From: Clostridiales bacterium
Lineage (GTDB): Bacteria > Bacillota > Clostridia > Lachnospirales > Lachnospiraceae
DNA: 59,065 nucleotides
Direction of reading: 5' to 3'
Assembly: GCA_018376135.1 (NCBI GenBank)
Contig: JAHABX010000022.1
Location: forward strand, 1 to 59,065
Made by a program: the position numbers and the translations under genes. Each line of letters opens with the position of its first letter. The first letter of the stretch is position 1. The notes beneath the pieces are model-generated. The model was not told the origin of the DNA. It was given only the letters and a program-made list of their open reading frames with translations, and made no database searches. Shown one piece after another: positions 23,397 through 31,690 of the stretch.

Positions 23397-23448
23397 TACA
23401 AAAAGAGAACCATCCCAGGCAGCCTTGCGCGGGATGGTTCTTTTTGTA
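23397..23448. terminator. Bidirectional terminator between GNAT gene and aroF
   Basis: GAACCATCCC (23407-23416) pairs with GGGATGGTTC (23431-23440). It is flanked by TACAAAAAGA on the left and TTTTTGTA on the right, giving a T-tract in both directions for the two convergent genes. Confidence 0.9.
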
Positions 23449-23459
23449 TGCTGCGGGAC

Positions 23460-24488
23460 TCAGCACATTTCTGCGATCTCATACAGCAGCCGCTCGGTCT
23501 TCTCCCAGCCCAGGCAGGGATCGGTGATGGATTTTCCATAGACTTTGTCATGGATACCCTGACAGCCATCTTCGATATAGCTTTCGATCATCAGACCCTT
23601 GACCAGTCTGTGTATATCTTCATTGTAGCGGCGGCTGTGCAGAACCTCTTTGGAGATGCGGATCTGCTCCAGATACTGTTTGTTGGAGTTGGAATGGTTC
23701 ACGTCCACGATACATGCCGGATTCTTCAGATTCTTCTGTGCATACAGTTCCTGAAGCAGGCGGAGGTCCTCATAATGGTAATTGGGCAGGACGGCGCCTC
23801 TCTTATTGACGGCACCTCTTAATATGGTGTGTGCCAGCGGATTGCCGGAGGTATTTACATCCCAGCCCCGGTAGATAAAGGAGTGATTGTGCTGCGCTGC
23901 GATCACGGAATTGAGCATGACTGTCATATCACCGCTGGTCGGATTCTTCATACCGGCGGGAATGTCAAAGCCGCTGACCGTCAGGCGGTGCTGCTGATCC
24001 TCTACAGAACGGGCGCCTACAGCCACATAGGAGAGCAGATCGGCAAGATACCACCAGTTCTCCGGGTACAGCATCTCATCGGCTGCAGTCAGTCCGGTCT
24101 CCTCAATGCTGCGGATGTGGAGCTTACGGATGGCGATCAGACCCTCCAGAAGGTCAGGAGCTGCTTCCGGGTCCGGCTGATGGACCATTCCTTTGTAGCC
24201 CTCTCCGGTGGTACGGGGCTTATTGGTATAGATTCTTGGAATGATGATGCATTTATCTTTGATCTTTTCCTGAACCGGAACAAGACGGCTCAGATAATCC
24301 AGAACGGCGGTCTCGTTGTCGGCGGAGCAGGGACCTATAATGACCAGAAAGCGGTCATCGTCTCCGGTAATAACGTCGCGGATCTCTTTGTCGCGCTGTT
24401 TCTTTATCTCTGCACTTTTCTCGGAGAGCGGGTACATGGCCTTGATCTCCTTGGGAATTGGCAGTTTTCTGTTAAATGTGAATCCCAT
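23460..24488 (-). CDS. aroF: 3-deoxy-7-phosphoheptulonate synthase (class I alpha)
   Basis: First enzyme of the shikimate pathway, joining PEP and erythrose 4-phosphate. It has 342 residues, the size of AroF/G/H enzymes. Features are LVIIGPCSADN (about 50-60), the KPRTTGEGYKGM phosphate/PEP segment, TSGDMTVMLNSV, and the metal-site region CIVDVNHSNSNKQYLEQ. The start at 24488 follows AACAAAGGAGATTATC; the frame runs further up without support. Feedback by an aromatic amino acid is expected for the family, but which one cannot be read. Its promoter overlaps the 3' end of the flippase gene. Confidence 0.95.
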   Translation of the reverse strand: MGFTFNRKLPIPKEIKAMYPLSEKSAEIKKQRDKEIRDVITGDDDRFLVIIGPCSADNETAVLDYLSRLVPVQEKIKDKCIIIPRIYTNKPRTTGEGYKGMVHQPDPEAAPDLLEGLIAIRKLHIRSIEETGLTAADEMLYPENWWYLADLLSYVAVGARSVEDQQHRLTVSGFDIPAGMKNPTSGDMTVMLNSVIAAQHNHSFIYRGWDVNTSGNPLAHTILRGAVNKRGAVLPNYHYEDLRLLQELYAQKNLKNPACIVDVNHSNSNKQYLEQIRISKEVLHSRRYNEDIHRLVKGLMIESYIEDGCQGIHDKVYGKSITDPCLGWEKTERLLYEIAEMC

Positions 24489-24539
24489 GATAATCTCCTT
24501 TGTTATTCTCTGCATTAACGTATTGAAACGTCCGCATCC

Positions 24540-24568
24540 ATTATAATACAGTTTTTTTCGATTGTAAA
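24540..24568 (-). promoter_or_regulatory. Promoter of aroF
   Basis: On the minus strand TTTACA (24568-24563), 17-bp spacer, TATAAT (24545-24540). It overlaps the last codons and stop of the upstream flippase gene on the same strand, so aroF can be expressed independently. Confidence 0.75.
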
Positions 24569-26058
24569 CCGGTAAGCTTCCATGCGCCGAACAGGATCAG
24601 CAGAATAAAATATGCGGCGGCGACCATGCAGATGCTGATGGTCAGATTCAGGATCTGCAGACCCAGGTTCAGAACGGGGAACAGATGCTTCAAAAGGCTG
24701 ATACCTCCTATGGACAGAATGAGGGCGGCAAGAGGCTTCAGTACCAGGATATCCAGCCCCAGGGAAGGCGTTACATAGGGTGCAATGGCGCGGATCCCCA
24801 GAATGCACAGGAGAAGCTGGCTGGCAAGGATGCCCCAGAGTACCCCTGCGATACCATATGAGGGGACAAGAAAAATGGTGAACAGAATGCGTACCAGAAT
24901 CCCCGAAAGCTGGTTGAAAAAGGTAACGGATGTATTGCCCAGTCCGTGCAGGATGCTGTGCAGATTTCCGGTCAGATAGAGAAAAGGACAGATCCAGGAA
25001 AGGGTCGTCAGAAATTCTCCGGCGAGACGTTCGTGGAAAAAGAAGGTTCCCAGATCCCCTCCGTAGCGCAGAAAGATTCCCATGCAGAGTATGCCGATGG
25101 ACAGACCAAACTGAATGGTGTATTCGATGGCAGCAGAAATACTCTGACGGTTCCCGCATGCCTGCTCCTCGGAGATGACCGGAAGCAGCATGGCAGATAT
25201 GGAGGAGGTGACCGCATTGGGAAACATCAGAAAGGAGAGCGCCATACCGGTCAGGATGCCGTACATGCTGAGGGAGTCAGAGACGGACAGCCCGGATCTT
25301 CTGAGATTCAGCGGGATCAGAACGGCTTCCGTGCTCTGCAGGAGCGTAAGGCTCAGGCGGCTTCCCGTAAGCGGCAGCGCCATGCCAAGAAGCGTGCGGC
25401 ATTTGGACAGATATTTGTTTATATGGAAAAAATCATGCCAGGAGCCGCTGGCAAAGGTCAGCATAAAAAGTGCGCTTCCCAGTTCGCCGGCAAGCATACC
25501 GAAGGCGGCGAGCGCAGGTGTGACCGTACGTCCCTGCTGCATATAAATGCTGCATAAAAGCCATACGGTCCCGATGCGGATGGACTGTTCCAGAATCTGT
25601 GCGGCAGCAGGAATTCCGGCTTTTTTTCTGCCAAGATAAGAGCCTGCAAAGCAGGAATGGACACAGGACAGAGGTACAACAGCGGCAAGAATGCGAAGCA
25701 GAGGCGTACATCTTGTTTCGTGGAGCAGATATCTGGCAATGAAAGGCGCCTGCGTCCACAGAAGAAAGGAGACGGCGAAGGAAGCGGCAAGGGATGCAAA
25801 CAGACCGGCGTACAGGAAGCCGGAGTGATCCCTTTTTTGGTGGAAAGCGGTGAAGCGGGAGATGGCTGTTTCAATTCCGGAGGCAGTCAGTGCATGACAG
25901 ACAGAAAATACAGGAAAAATCAGCTGATAGATTCCCATGCCTTCCGCACCCAGAGCCTGGGCTAAGAATATCTTATAGAAGAAGCCAAGGAAACGGCTGA
26001 GCAGTCCTGCAATGGTGAGAATCAGCGTCCCCTTCAGAAATAAAGAGAATTGTCGCAT
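24541..26058 (-). CDS. SpoVB-like polysaccharide/lipid flippase (MOP superfamily)
   Basis: Integral membrane protein of 505 residues with about 14 helices, of the MviN/SpoVB/Wzx group that flips lipid-linked precursors. The start MRQFSLFLKGTLILTIAGLLSRFLGFFYKIFLAQALGAEGMG-type sequence (RFLGFFYKIFLAQALG) is typical of SpoVB and relatives, as is GIYQLIFP near residue 45. It may act in spore cortex or cell-wall precursor export. The start at 26058 follows AAGGAAAAAGAG; a GTG ten codons upstream is less likely. It is divergent from iscR. Which MOP subgroup it belongs to is not certain. Confidence 0.82.
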   Translation of the reverse strand: MRQFSLFLKGTLILTIAGLLSRFLGFFYKIFLAQALGAEGMGIYQLIFPVFSVCHALTASGIETAISRFTAFHQKRDHSGFLYAGLFASLAASFAVSFLLWTQAPFIARYLLHETRCTPLLRILAAVVPLSCVHSCFAGSYLGRKKAGIPAAAQILEQSIRIGTVWLLCSIYMQQGRTVTPALAAFGMLAGELGSALFMLTFASGSWHDFFHINKYLSKCRTLLGMALPLTGSRLSLTLLQSTEAVLIPLNLRRSGLSVSDSLSMYGILTGMALSFLMFPNAVTSSISAMLLPVISEEQACGNRQSISAAIEYTIQFGLSIGILCMGIFLRYGGDLGTFFFHERLAGEFLTTLSWICPFLYLTGNLHSILHGLGNTSVTFFNQLSGILVRILFTIFLVPSYGIAGVLWGILASQLLLCILGIRAIAPYVTPSLGLDILVLKPLAALILSIGGISLLKHLFPVLNLGLQILNLTISICMVAAAYFILLILFGAWKLTGLQSKKTVL

Positions 26059-26097
26059 AAAAAACTCTTTTTCCTTAAATATATTCACAGGTCATGC

Positions 26098-26126
26098 TTG
26101 ACAGAACCCACCGGAAATGCTATCAT
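26098..26126 (+). promoter_or_regulatory. Promoter of the isc operon
   Basis: TTGACA (26098-26103), 17-bp spacer, TATCAT (26121-26126), 50 bp before the iscR start. The IscR-type operator begins 13 bp downstream. Confidence 0.82.
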
Positions 26127-26138
26127 CAAAACTGAAAT

Positions 26139-26155
26139 CCGAGTAAACTACTCGG
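26139..26155. promoter_or_regulatory. Rrf2/IscR operator
   Basis: CCGAGTA-AAC-TACTCGG is a perfect 7-3-7 inverted repeat located over the expected transcription start of the isc operon. The position and form (ACTCGG half-sites) fit autorepression by the Rrf2-family protein encoded next. Confidence 0.8.
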
Positions 26156-26175
26156 AATTAAAAAGAGGTGATGGA

Positions 26176-26640
26176 ATGAAGTTGTCGACGAAAGGGCGGT
26201 ACGGACTGCGTGCAATGATCGATCTGGTGCTCAACAGCAGGACGGAACCGGTTTCTATTGCAAGTATCGCCGCAAGACAGAATATATCAGAGAGTTACCT
26301 GGAGCAGTTGATCGCAAAGCTTAGAAAAGCGGGGCTTGTGATCAGCGTGAGAGGAGCAGGAGGAGGCTATGTACCGGGCAGACAGGCAGAAGAAATTTCC
26401 GTCGGTGATGTGCTGCGTGCTCTGGAGGGGAATCTGGATCTGGTGGACTGCCCGGGACTGTCAGCAGAGAAAAGCTGCAGCGGGGCGGATGTCTGTGTGA
26501 CCAAATATGTATGGAAGCGGATCAATGAGAGTATTAACCATACAGTAGACGAGATAAAAATAAGTGATCTGGTGAATGAGAGCAGAGAAGTGCAGAAAAA
26601 GAATCAGATGCAGGGATCATGTTTTGAGAAGAAGGAGTGA
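26176..26640 (+). CDS. iscR: Rrf2-family regulator, IscR-like
   Basis: Transcription regulator of 154 residues sensing iron-sulfur status. The N-terminal winged HTH is classic (MKLSTKGRYGLRAMIDL, then ISESYLEQLIAKLRKAGLVISVRGAGGGY). Three cysteines that can hold an Fe-S cluster lie in VDCPGLSAEKSCSGADVCVTK, with longer spacing between the first two than in E. coli IscR. The start at 26176 follows AAAGAGGTGATGGA. It heads iscS-iscU-mnmA and has a perfect dyad in its promoter, so it probably represses the operon when Fe-S is plentiful. A CymR-like role is an alternative in Firmicutes, but the cysteines favour IscR. Confidence 0.9.
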   Translation: MKLSTKGRYGLRAMIDLVLNSRTEPVSIASIAARQNISESYLEQLIAKLRKAGLVISVRGAGGGYVPGRQAEEISVGDVLRALEGNLDLVDCPGLSAEKSCSGADVCVTKYVWKRINESINHTVDEIKISDLVNESREVQKKNQMQGSCFEKKE

Positions 26641-26646
26641 TTGGAC

Positions 26647-27834
26647 ATGGGTGAGGAGAAGAAAGTGATTTATCTGGATAATGCAGCGACCACAAAGACT
26701 GCACCGGAGGTTGTGGAAGCGATGCTTCCGTATTTTACAGAATTATATGGGAATCCGTCCAGCGTATACAGCTTTTCCCAGAAAAGCAAAGAGGCGATCA
26801 CAAAAGGACGGGAAGCAATCGCAAAAGCGCTGGGCGCAAAGACAGAGGAGATCTATTTTACTGCCGGCGGAAGCGAGGCGGACAACTGGGCGCTGAAGGC
26901 TGCTGCGGAGGCATATGGTTCCAGGGGGAATCATATCATTACGACGAAGATTGAGCATCATGCCATTCTGCATACCTGTGAGTGGCTTGCAAAGCAGGGC
27001 TTTGAGGTGACTTATCTGGATGTGGATGAATTCGGCGTGGTCAGACTGGAGGATCTGAAAAGAGCGATCCGTCCGACTACGATCCTGATCAGCATTATGT
27101 TCGCAAATAACGAGATCGGAACGATCCAGCCGATCAGAGAGATCGGAGAGATCGCAAAGGAGAACGGCATCCTGTTCCACACGGATGCGGTACAGGCGTT
27201 TGGTCAGCTTCCGATTCAGGTGGATGATCTGCATATTGATATGCTCAGCTCCAGTGCACACAAATTGAATGGACCCAAAGGCATCGGCTTTCTGTATATC
27301 CGCAGGGGTGTGAAGATCAGAAGCTTTGTTCACGGCGGAGCACAGGAGCGCAAGCGCCGGGCAGGAACAGAAAACGTACCGGGTATCGTAGGATACGGGG
27401 CAGCAGTGGACAGAGCCATGCGCACCATGGAGGAGCGTACACGGAAAGAAAGAGAGCTTCGGGATTACCTGATCGATCGTGTGCTTGCAGAGGTTCCGTA
27501 TACCAGACTGAACGGACATCGAACCGGGCGCCTGCCGAATAATGCGAATTTCAGTTTCCAGTTTATTGAGGGAGAATCCCTGCTGATCATGCTGGACATG
27601 GATGGTATCTGCGGCTCCAGCGGTTCTGCCTGTACCTCCGGCTCTCTTGACCCGTCCCATGTGCTTCTGGCGATCGGACTGCCCCATGAGATTGCTCACG
27701 GCTCCCTCCGCCTGACGCTCAGTGAGGAGACAACGAAGGAGGAACTGGATTATGTGGTGGAATCCATTAAAAAAATCGTGGAAAAGCTGCGTGCCATGTC
27801 TCCTTTATACGAAGACTTCATAAAGAAAAATTAA
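26647..27834 (+). CDS. iscS: Cysteine desulfurase
   Basis: PLP enzyme of 395 residues that takes sulfur from cysteine for Fe-S clusters and tRNA thiolation. It begins with YLDNAATTKTAPEVVEAMLPYF. The PLP lysine is in SSSAHKLNGPKGIGFLY (about 205), GGAQERKRRAGTENVPGI follows, and the persulfide Cys is in CGSSGSACTSGSLDPSHVL (about 327). The loop length fits the IscS/NifS group I. The ATG at 26647 was chosen because AAGGAG lies nine bases upstream; TTG at 26641 is too close. It is placed between iscR and iscU, with mnmA downstream as the second sulfur acceptor pathway. Confidence 0.97.
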   Translation: MGEEKKVIYLDNAATTKTAPEVVEAMLPYFTELYGNPSSVYSFSQKSKEAITKGREAIAKALGAKTEEIYFTAGGSEADNWALKAAAEAYGSRGNHIITTKIEHHAILHTCEWLAKQGFEVTYLDVDEFGVVRLEDLKRAIRPTTILISIMFANNEIGTIQPIREIGEIAKENGILFHTDAVQAFGQLPIQVDDLHIDMLSSSAHKLNGPKGIGFLYIRRGVKIRSFVHGGAQERKRRAGTENVPGIVGYGAAVDRAMRTMEERTRKERELRDYLIDRVLAEVPYTRLNGHRTGRLPNNANFSFQFIEGESLLIMLDMDGICGSSGSACTSGSLDPSHVLLAIGLPHEIAHGSLRLTLSEETTKEELDYVVESIKKIVEKLRAMSPLYEDFIKKN

Positions 27835-27855
27835 CATAGAAAGAGGAAAATGCAA

Positions 27856-28299
27856 ATGTATAGTGATAAAGTAATGGATCATTTCCAGAATCCGAGAAAC
27901 GTGGGAGAGATTGAAAATGCAAGCGGTATGGGAACCGTCGGCAACGCCAAATGCGGCGATATTATGAGGATCTATCTTGATATTGACGAGAATCAGGTGA
28001 TCCGTGATGTGAAGTTCAAGACCTTCGGCTGCGGCGCTGCAGTGGCAACCAGCAGTATGGCGACGGAGCTGGTAAAAGGAAAGAATATCTACGAGGCTTT
28101 GAAGGTGACGAATAAAGCAGTGATGGAAGCGCTGGATGGGCTTCCTCCGGTAAAGGTGCACTGCTCCCTGCTGGCGGAGGAAGCGATCCATGCGGCTTTG
28201 TGGGATTATGCGGAGAAGAACCATCTGGTGATCGAAGGACTGGAAAAGCCCAAATCGGATATCCATGAGGGCGAAGAAGAGGAAAGCGAAGAATACTAG
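27856..28299 (+). CDS. iscU: Fe-S cluster scaffold, IscU/NifU-N family
   Basis: Scaffold on which IscS builds Fe-S clusters. It has 147 residues starting MYSDKVMDHFQNPRNVGEI. The three ligand cysteines are in NAKCGD (about 35), FGCGAA (about 61) and VHCSLLAEEAIHAAL (about 104). The C-terminus ends in an unusually acidic tail (EGEEEESEEY), absent from typical IscU and perhaps an interaction tail. The ATG at 27856 sits nine bases after AGAGG; the ATG at 27850 is too close. It ends one base before mnmA. Confidence 0.95.
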   Translation: MYSDKVMDHFQNPRNVGEIENASGMGTVGNAKCGDIMRIYLDIDENQVIRDVKFKTFGCGAAVATSSMATELVKGKNIYEALKVTNKAVMEALDGLPPVKVHCSLLAEEAIHAALWDYAEKNHLVIEGLEKPKSDIHEGEEEESEEY

Positions 28300-28300
28300 G

Positions 28301-29377
28301 ATGGAGAAGAAAAAAGTCGTTATTGGCATGTCGGGAGGAGTGGATTCCTCTGTTGCAGCCTGGCTTTTGAAGGAGCAGGGCTATGAAGTGGTGGGTGTGA
28401 CCATGCAGATCTGGCAGGAAGAAAATCCGGAGCAGATCGAGGAAAATGGCGGATGCTGCGGACTGAGTGCGGTGGATGATGCGAGACGGGTGGCGTTCCA
28501 GCTTGGAATTCCCCATTATGTCATGAATTTTCGGCAGGATTTTAAGAAAAATGTCATTGATTATTTTATCCGGGAATATCTGGCAGGCAGAACGCCCAAT
28601 CCATGCATTGCCTGCAACCGGTATGTAAAGTGGGAGTCTCTGCTGAAACGGAGCATGGAGATCGGAGCGGACTATATTGCTACCGGGCATTATGCACAGA
28701 TAGAGCAGCTGCCCGGTGGGCGGTATGCCCTGAAAAAATCGGCTACAGCGGCGAAGGATCAGACCTATGCACTTTACAATCTGACGCAGGAACAGCTGTC
28801 CCGTACGCTTATGCCGGTGGGCGCCTATACGAAGGATCAGATCCGTCAGTTTGCACAGGAGCTTGATCTGCAGGTGGCGAATAAGCCGGACAGTCAGGAG
28901 ATCTGCTTTGTGCCGGACAAGGACTATGCCCGTTTTATCGAAGAAAATGCACAGGTGAAGATTCCCAAGGGTAATTTTGTGCGTACAGATGGTTCTGTCA
29001 TCGGACGGCATAAGGGAATTACCCATTACACAGTCGGTCAGAGGAAGGGACTGAATCTGTCCATGGGAAGACCGGTCTTTGTACTGGGGATCCGTCCGGA
29101 GACCAACGAGGTGGTGATCGGAGAAGGGGAAGAGGTGTTCAGCCGTACCCTGAAGGCAAAAGGGCTGAACTGGATGGCAGTCGGGAAGCCGGATGACGAA
29201 CAGAGATTTCTGACGAAGATCCGCTATAACCACAAAGGAGCCATGTGCACCGTGCGTAAAACGGGAGAGGACGAGGTGGAATGCATTTTTGATGAACCGG
29301 TGCGGGCAGTGACGCCGGGGCAGGCAGTGGTGTTCTATGACGGAGATTATGTGGCAGGAGGGGGAACGATCCTGTAA
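28301..29377 (+). CDS. mnmA: tRNA-specific 2-thiouridylase
   Basis: Puts sulfur at C2 of the wobble uridine of tRNA for Lys, Glu and Gln, using sulfur from IscS. It has 358 residues, the normal length. The PP-loop SGGVDSSVAAWLL is at residues 10-22, the catalytic CxxC-like Cys in TPNPCIACN (about 100) and the second Cys in SQEICFVPD (about 197). The ATG at 28301 gives the canonical MEKKKVVIGMSGGVDSS opening; an upstream ATG at 28265 would overlap iscU. It has only weak ribosome-site sequence, so translation may be coupled to iscU. Confidence 0.96.
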   Translation: MEKKKVVIGMSGGVDSSVAAWLLKEQGYEVVGVTMQIWQEENPEQIEENGGCCGLSAVDDARRVAFQLGIPHYVMNFRQDFKKNVIDYFIREYLAGRTPNPCIACNRYVKWESLLKRSMEIGADYIATGHYAQIEQLPGGRYALKKSATAAKDQTYALYNLTQEQLSRTLMPVGAYTKDQIRQFAQELDLQVANKPDSQEICFVPDKDYARFIEENAQVKIPKGNFVRTDGSVIGRHKGITHYTVGQRKGLNLSMGRPVFVLGIRPETNEVVIGEGEEVFSRTLKAKGLNWMAVGKPDDEQRFLTKIRYNHKGAMCTVRKTGEDEVECIFDEPVRAVTPGQAVVFYDGDYVAGGGTIL

Positions 29378-29389
29378 TAGAAAAGAAAA

Positions 29390-29430
29390 GGACCCCAAAG
29401 GGTCCCTGCGGCGGAGGAGTCTTCCTCCGC
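29390..29430. terminator. Terminators between mnmA and histidinol phosphatase
   Basis: Two adjacent hairpins: GGACCC-CAAA-GGGTCC (29390-29405) and GCGGAGGA-GTCT-TCCTCCGC (29411-29430). On the minus strand the first is followed by TTTTCTTTT, a good terminator for the leftward gene; the second is followed on the plus strand by a weaker T-rich stretch for mnmA. Confidence 0.75.
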
Positions 29431-29451
29431 TGTCTGTTTGTCAGGCGGAAA

Positions 29452-30258
29452 TCAGAGCGGAAGCTCTTCCGGTTTTCGATTATGGAAAATAAAATGTGAT
29501 TGAAAACCACATTCCTTTGCCATCCGGACAGCCTGTTCCATCTGACTGGCAAGATATTCAGGGGAGTGGGCATCAGAGCCAAGGGTGATGATCTTGCCGC
29601 CCAGCTCCCGATAACGGGAGACGATCTCCCGGCAGGGGTTCGTGGTTCCCAGTCCGCAGCGGTAACCTCCGGTGTTGATCTCCAGACCGATGTCCCGCCG
29701 GATCAGGGAACGCAGGATCTCGTCGATGATGTCCCGGTATTTTTCATAGGAATAATTCCGGTTCTGTGCAGGACCGTATCTCACCACATAATCCAGGTGT
29801 CCGAATGTGTCGAAATTAGAATAGGATTCCAGATTCTGGAGGGCGCACTGGAAATATTCCCGGTAGGCGTCTTCCTCCGACCGTCCTTCAAAATAAGAAG
29901 GAAAATAAGGATCCTGCGTATGGACCAGATGGATGGAACCGATAATAAAATCGAAGGAGTGGGAAAAAGCGAGATTATGGTGCTTTTTGCTTAAATAGGG
30001 CTGCAGCCCCAGCTCAATGCCGATCGCCACGTCGATCTGGTCCCGATACCGTTCCCGAAGAGGGAGAATGCGGTGAAAATATTCCTTTGGGTCGAATTCA
30101 AAGCATACGTCTCCCTCTGTATAATCATAGTCCATATGGTCTGTCAGACAGATGTGCCGGATTCCCCGTGCGGCCGCCTGCTGGATCATAGTCTCGGGGG
30201 AGGTGTTGGAGTCTCCCGAAAAGGATGTATGCACATGGTAGTCAGATAAAGTTTTCAC
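29452..30258 (-). CDS. hisK: Histidinol-phosphatase, PHP family
   Basis: Metal-dependent phosphatase converting histidinol phosphate to histidinol. It has 268 residues. PHP motifs are DYHVHTSFSGD (residues 6-16), CLTDHMDYD (about 36), GIELGL, FIIGSIHLVH (about 105), FGHLDYVVRYG (about 152) and ITLGSDAHSPEYL near the C-terminus, all with metal-binding His and Asp. The start is a GTG at 30258 with TAAGGAGGAAGCTTTT in front. No other his genes are adjacent. Other PHP phosphoesterases are possible, but the motif set and length fit HisK well. Confidence 0.9.
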   Translation of the reverse strand: MKTLSDYHVHTSFSGDSNTSPETMIQQAAARGIRHICLTDHMDYDYTEGDVCFEFDPKEYFHRILPLRERYRDQIDVAIGIELGLQPYLSKKHHNLAFSHSFDFIIGSIHLVHTQDPYFPSYFEGRSEEDAYREYFQCALQNLESYSNFDTFGHLDYVVRYGPAQNRNYSYEKYRDIIDEILRSLIRRDIGLEINTGGYRCGLGTTNPCREIVSRYRELGGKIITLGSDAHSPEYLASQMEQAVRMAKECGFQSHFIFHNRKPEELPL

Positions 30259-30353
30259 AAAAGCTTCCTCCTTAAAATGTCGCTTTCAGTCACATCATAG
30301 AAGATAATTCCCGGAAAGTAAAGAAAAAAATGCGGATTCTTTATGATTGGGTA

Positions 30354-30382
30354 TTGATATTTTTTAACAAATTAGGTAGAAT
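30354..30382 (+). promoter_or_regulatory. Promoter of gap
   Basis: TTGATA (30354-30359), 17-bp spacer, TAGAAT (30377-30382). An AT-rich leader of about 85 nt follows. Confidence 0.75.
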
Positions 30383-30471
30383 AAGTAATGGTTGATGTTC
30401 TTTTAACAAACTTTGAAAGAGTTAAAAGATCAAACATATATAATTATTCAACTTTTAGGAGGAATTGAAAC

Positions 30472-31485
30472 ATGGCAGTAAAAGTAGCAATTAATGGTTT
30501 CGGACGTATCGGCCGTCTTGCATTCAGACAGATGTTTGGTGCAGAAGGATATGAAGTAGTTGCAATCAACGACTTAACTTCCCCGAAGATGCTTGCACAC
30601 TTATTAAAGTATGACTCTTCTCAGGGCAAATATGCACTGGCTGACACCGTATCCGCAACTGAGGATTCTATCATCGTTGATGGGAAAGAGATCAAGATCT
30701 ACGCAAAAGCAAACGCAGCTGAGCTTCCTTGGGGAGAGATCGGCGTAGACGTAGTTCTGGAGTGTACCGGATTCTACACCTCTAAAGAAAAAGCTTCTGC
30801 ACACATCACTGCAGGCGCTAAGAAAGTTGTTATCTCTGCTCCGGCTGGAAACGACCTTCCTACCATCGTTTACAATGTAAACCATGAGACCCTGAAGAAG
30901 GAAGATACTGTTATTTCTGCAGCTTCCTGTACTACCAACTGCCTTGCACCGATGGCAAAAGCACTCAATGACCTTGCTCCGATCGAGTCTGGTATCATGT
31001 GCACCATCCACGCATACACCGGAGATCAGATGATTCTTGACGGACCGCAGAGAAAAGGCGATCTGAGAAGATCCCGTGCAGGCGCAATCAACATCGTTCC
31101 GAACAGCACCGGCGCTGCAAAAGCAATCGGTCTGGTTATTCCGGAGCTGAACGGCAAATTAATCGGCGCTGCACAGCGTGTTCCGACCCCGACCGGTTCC
31201 ACTACTCTGTTATTCGCAGTTGTTGACAAAGCAGTAACCAAAGAAGAGATCAATGCAGCTATGAAGGCAGCAACCACCGAGTCCTTCGGTTATACTGAGG
31301 ACGAGATCGTATCCAGCGACGTTGTTGGTATGAGATTTGGTTCCCTGTTTGATGCAACTCAGACCATGGTTTCTCCGCTTGCAGACGGAAAGACTCAGGT
31401 AGAGGTTGTTTCATGGTATGACAATGAGAACTCCTATGTATCTCAGATGGTTCGTACTATCAAATACTTCGCAGAGCTTGCATAA
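30472..31485 (+). CDS. gap: Glyceraldehyde-3-phosphate dehydrogenase, type I
   Basis: NAD-dependent glycolytic oxidation of glyceraldehyde 3-phosphate. It has 337 residues. NAD-binding GFGRIGRLAFRQMF is at the N-terminus, the catalytic Cys in SAASCTTNCLAPMAKAL (about 152), the general-base His in CTIHAYTGDQMILDG (about 180), and WYDNENSYVSQMVRT at the end. The codon choice is visibly skewed (GTT/GCA/ATC rich), as in highly expressed genes. Ribosome site TTAGGAGGAATTGAAAC. It heads the glycolytic run gap-pgk-tpiA but is separated from pgk by a structured element and terminator. Confidence 0.98.
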   Translation: MAVKVAINGFGRIGRLAFRQMFGAEGYEVVAINDLTSPKMLAHLLKYDSSQGKYALADTVSATEDSIIVDGKEIKIYAKANAAELPWGEIGVDVVLECTGFYTSKEKASAHITAGAKKVVISAPAGNDLPTIVYNVNHETLKKEDTVISAASCTTNCLAPMAKALNDLAPIESGIMCTIHAYTGDQMILDGPQRKGDLRRSRAGAINIVPNSTGAAKAIGLVIPELNGKLIGAAQRVPTPTGSTTLLFAVVDKAVTKEEINAAMKAATTESFGYTEDEIVSSDVVGMRFGSLFDATQTMVSPLADGKTQVEVVSWYDNENSYVSQMVRTIKYFAELA

Positions 31486-31492
31486 GCGATAA

Positions 31493-31610
31493 AGCCATGC
31501 GAAATATGGCACGACAGGCGGTGTCGTGCTTGCACGTAAACCGACTGATGTGACAGATTTCATAAGGCGCAGCCTGTGACCGAGACGAAGCGAAGTCGAG
31601 GTGCATGGCT
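31493..31610 (+). ncRNA. Candidate structured RNA between gap and pgk
   Basis: The 205-bp gap after gap carries a foldable element. AGCCATGC (31493-31500) pairs perfectly with GCATGGCT (31603-31610), closing a domain with GCACGAC/GTCGTGC (31509-31515 with 31523-31529), AGGC/GCCT (about 31565-31575) and CGAC/GTCG helices. An intrinsic terminator follows at 31633. It could be a 3'-UTR small RNA, an attenuator for pgk, or a copy of a dispersed palindromic element. It matches no RNA family that I can name. Confidence 0.5.
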
Positions 31611-31632
31611 GGTGCGACAATTTAGACCTCAA

Positions 31633-31665
31633 AAGGTCCGGTCTTCAGGACCGGACCTTTTTTAC
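31633..31665 (+). terminator. Terminator between gap and pgk
   Basis: AAGGTCCGGTC (31633-31643) pairs perfectly with GACCGGACCTT (31649-31659) around five bases, followed by at least six T. No separate promoter for pgk is apparent after it, so readthrough probably sets the gap to pgk ratio. Confidence 0.92.
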
Positions 31666-31690
31666 GATGAAAAAATGGAGGTATCCTATT

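Noticed and set aside
31601..31690. N-terminal extension of pgk beginning at 31601
   Set aside because: It would translate the structured element and terminator; the ATG at 31691 has a proper ribosome site and the conserved N-terminus.
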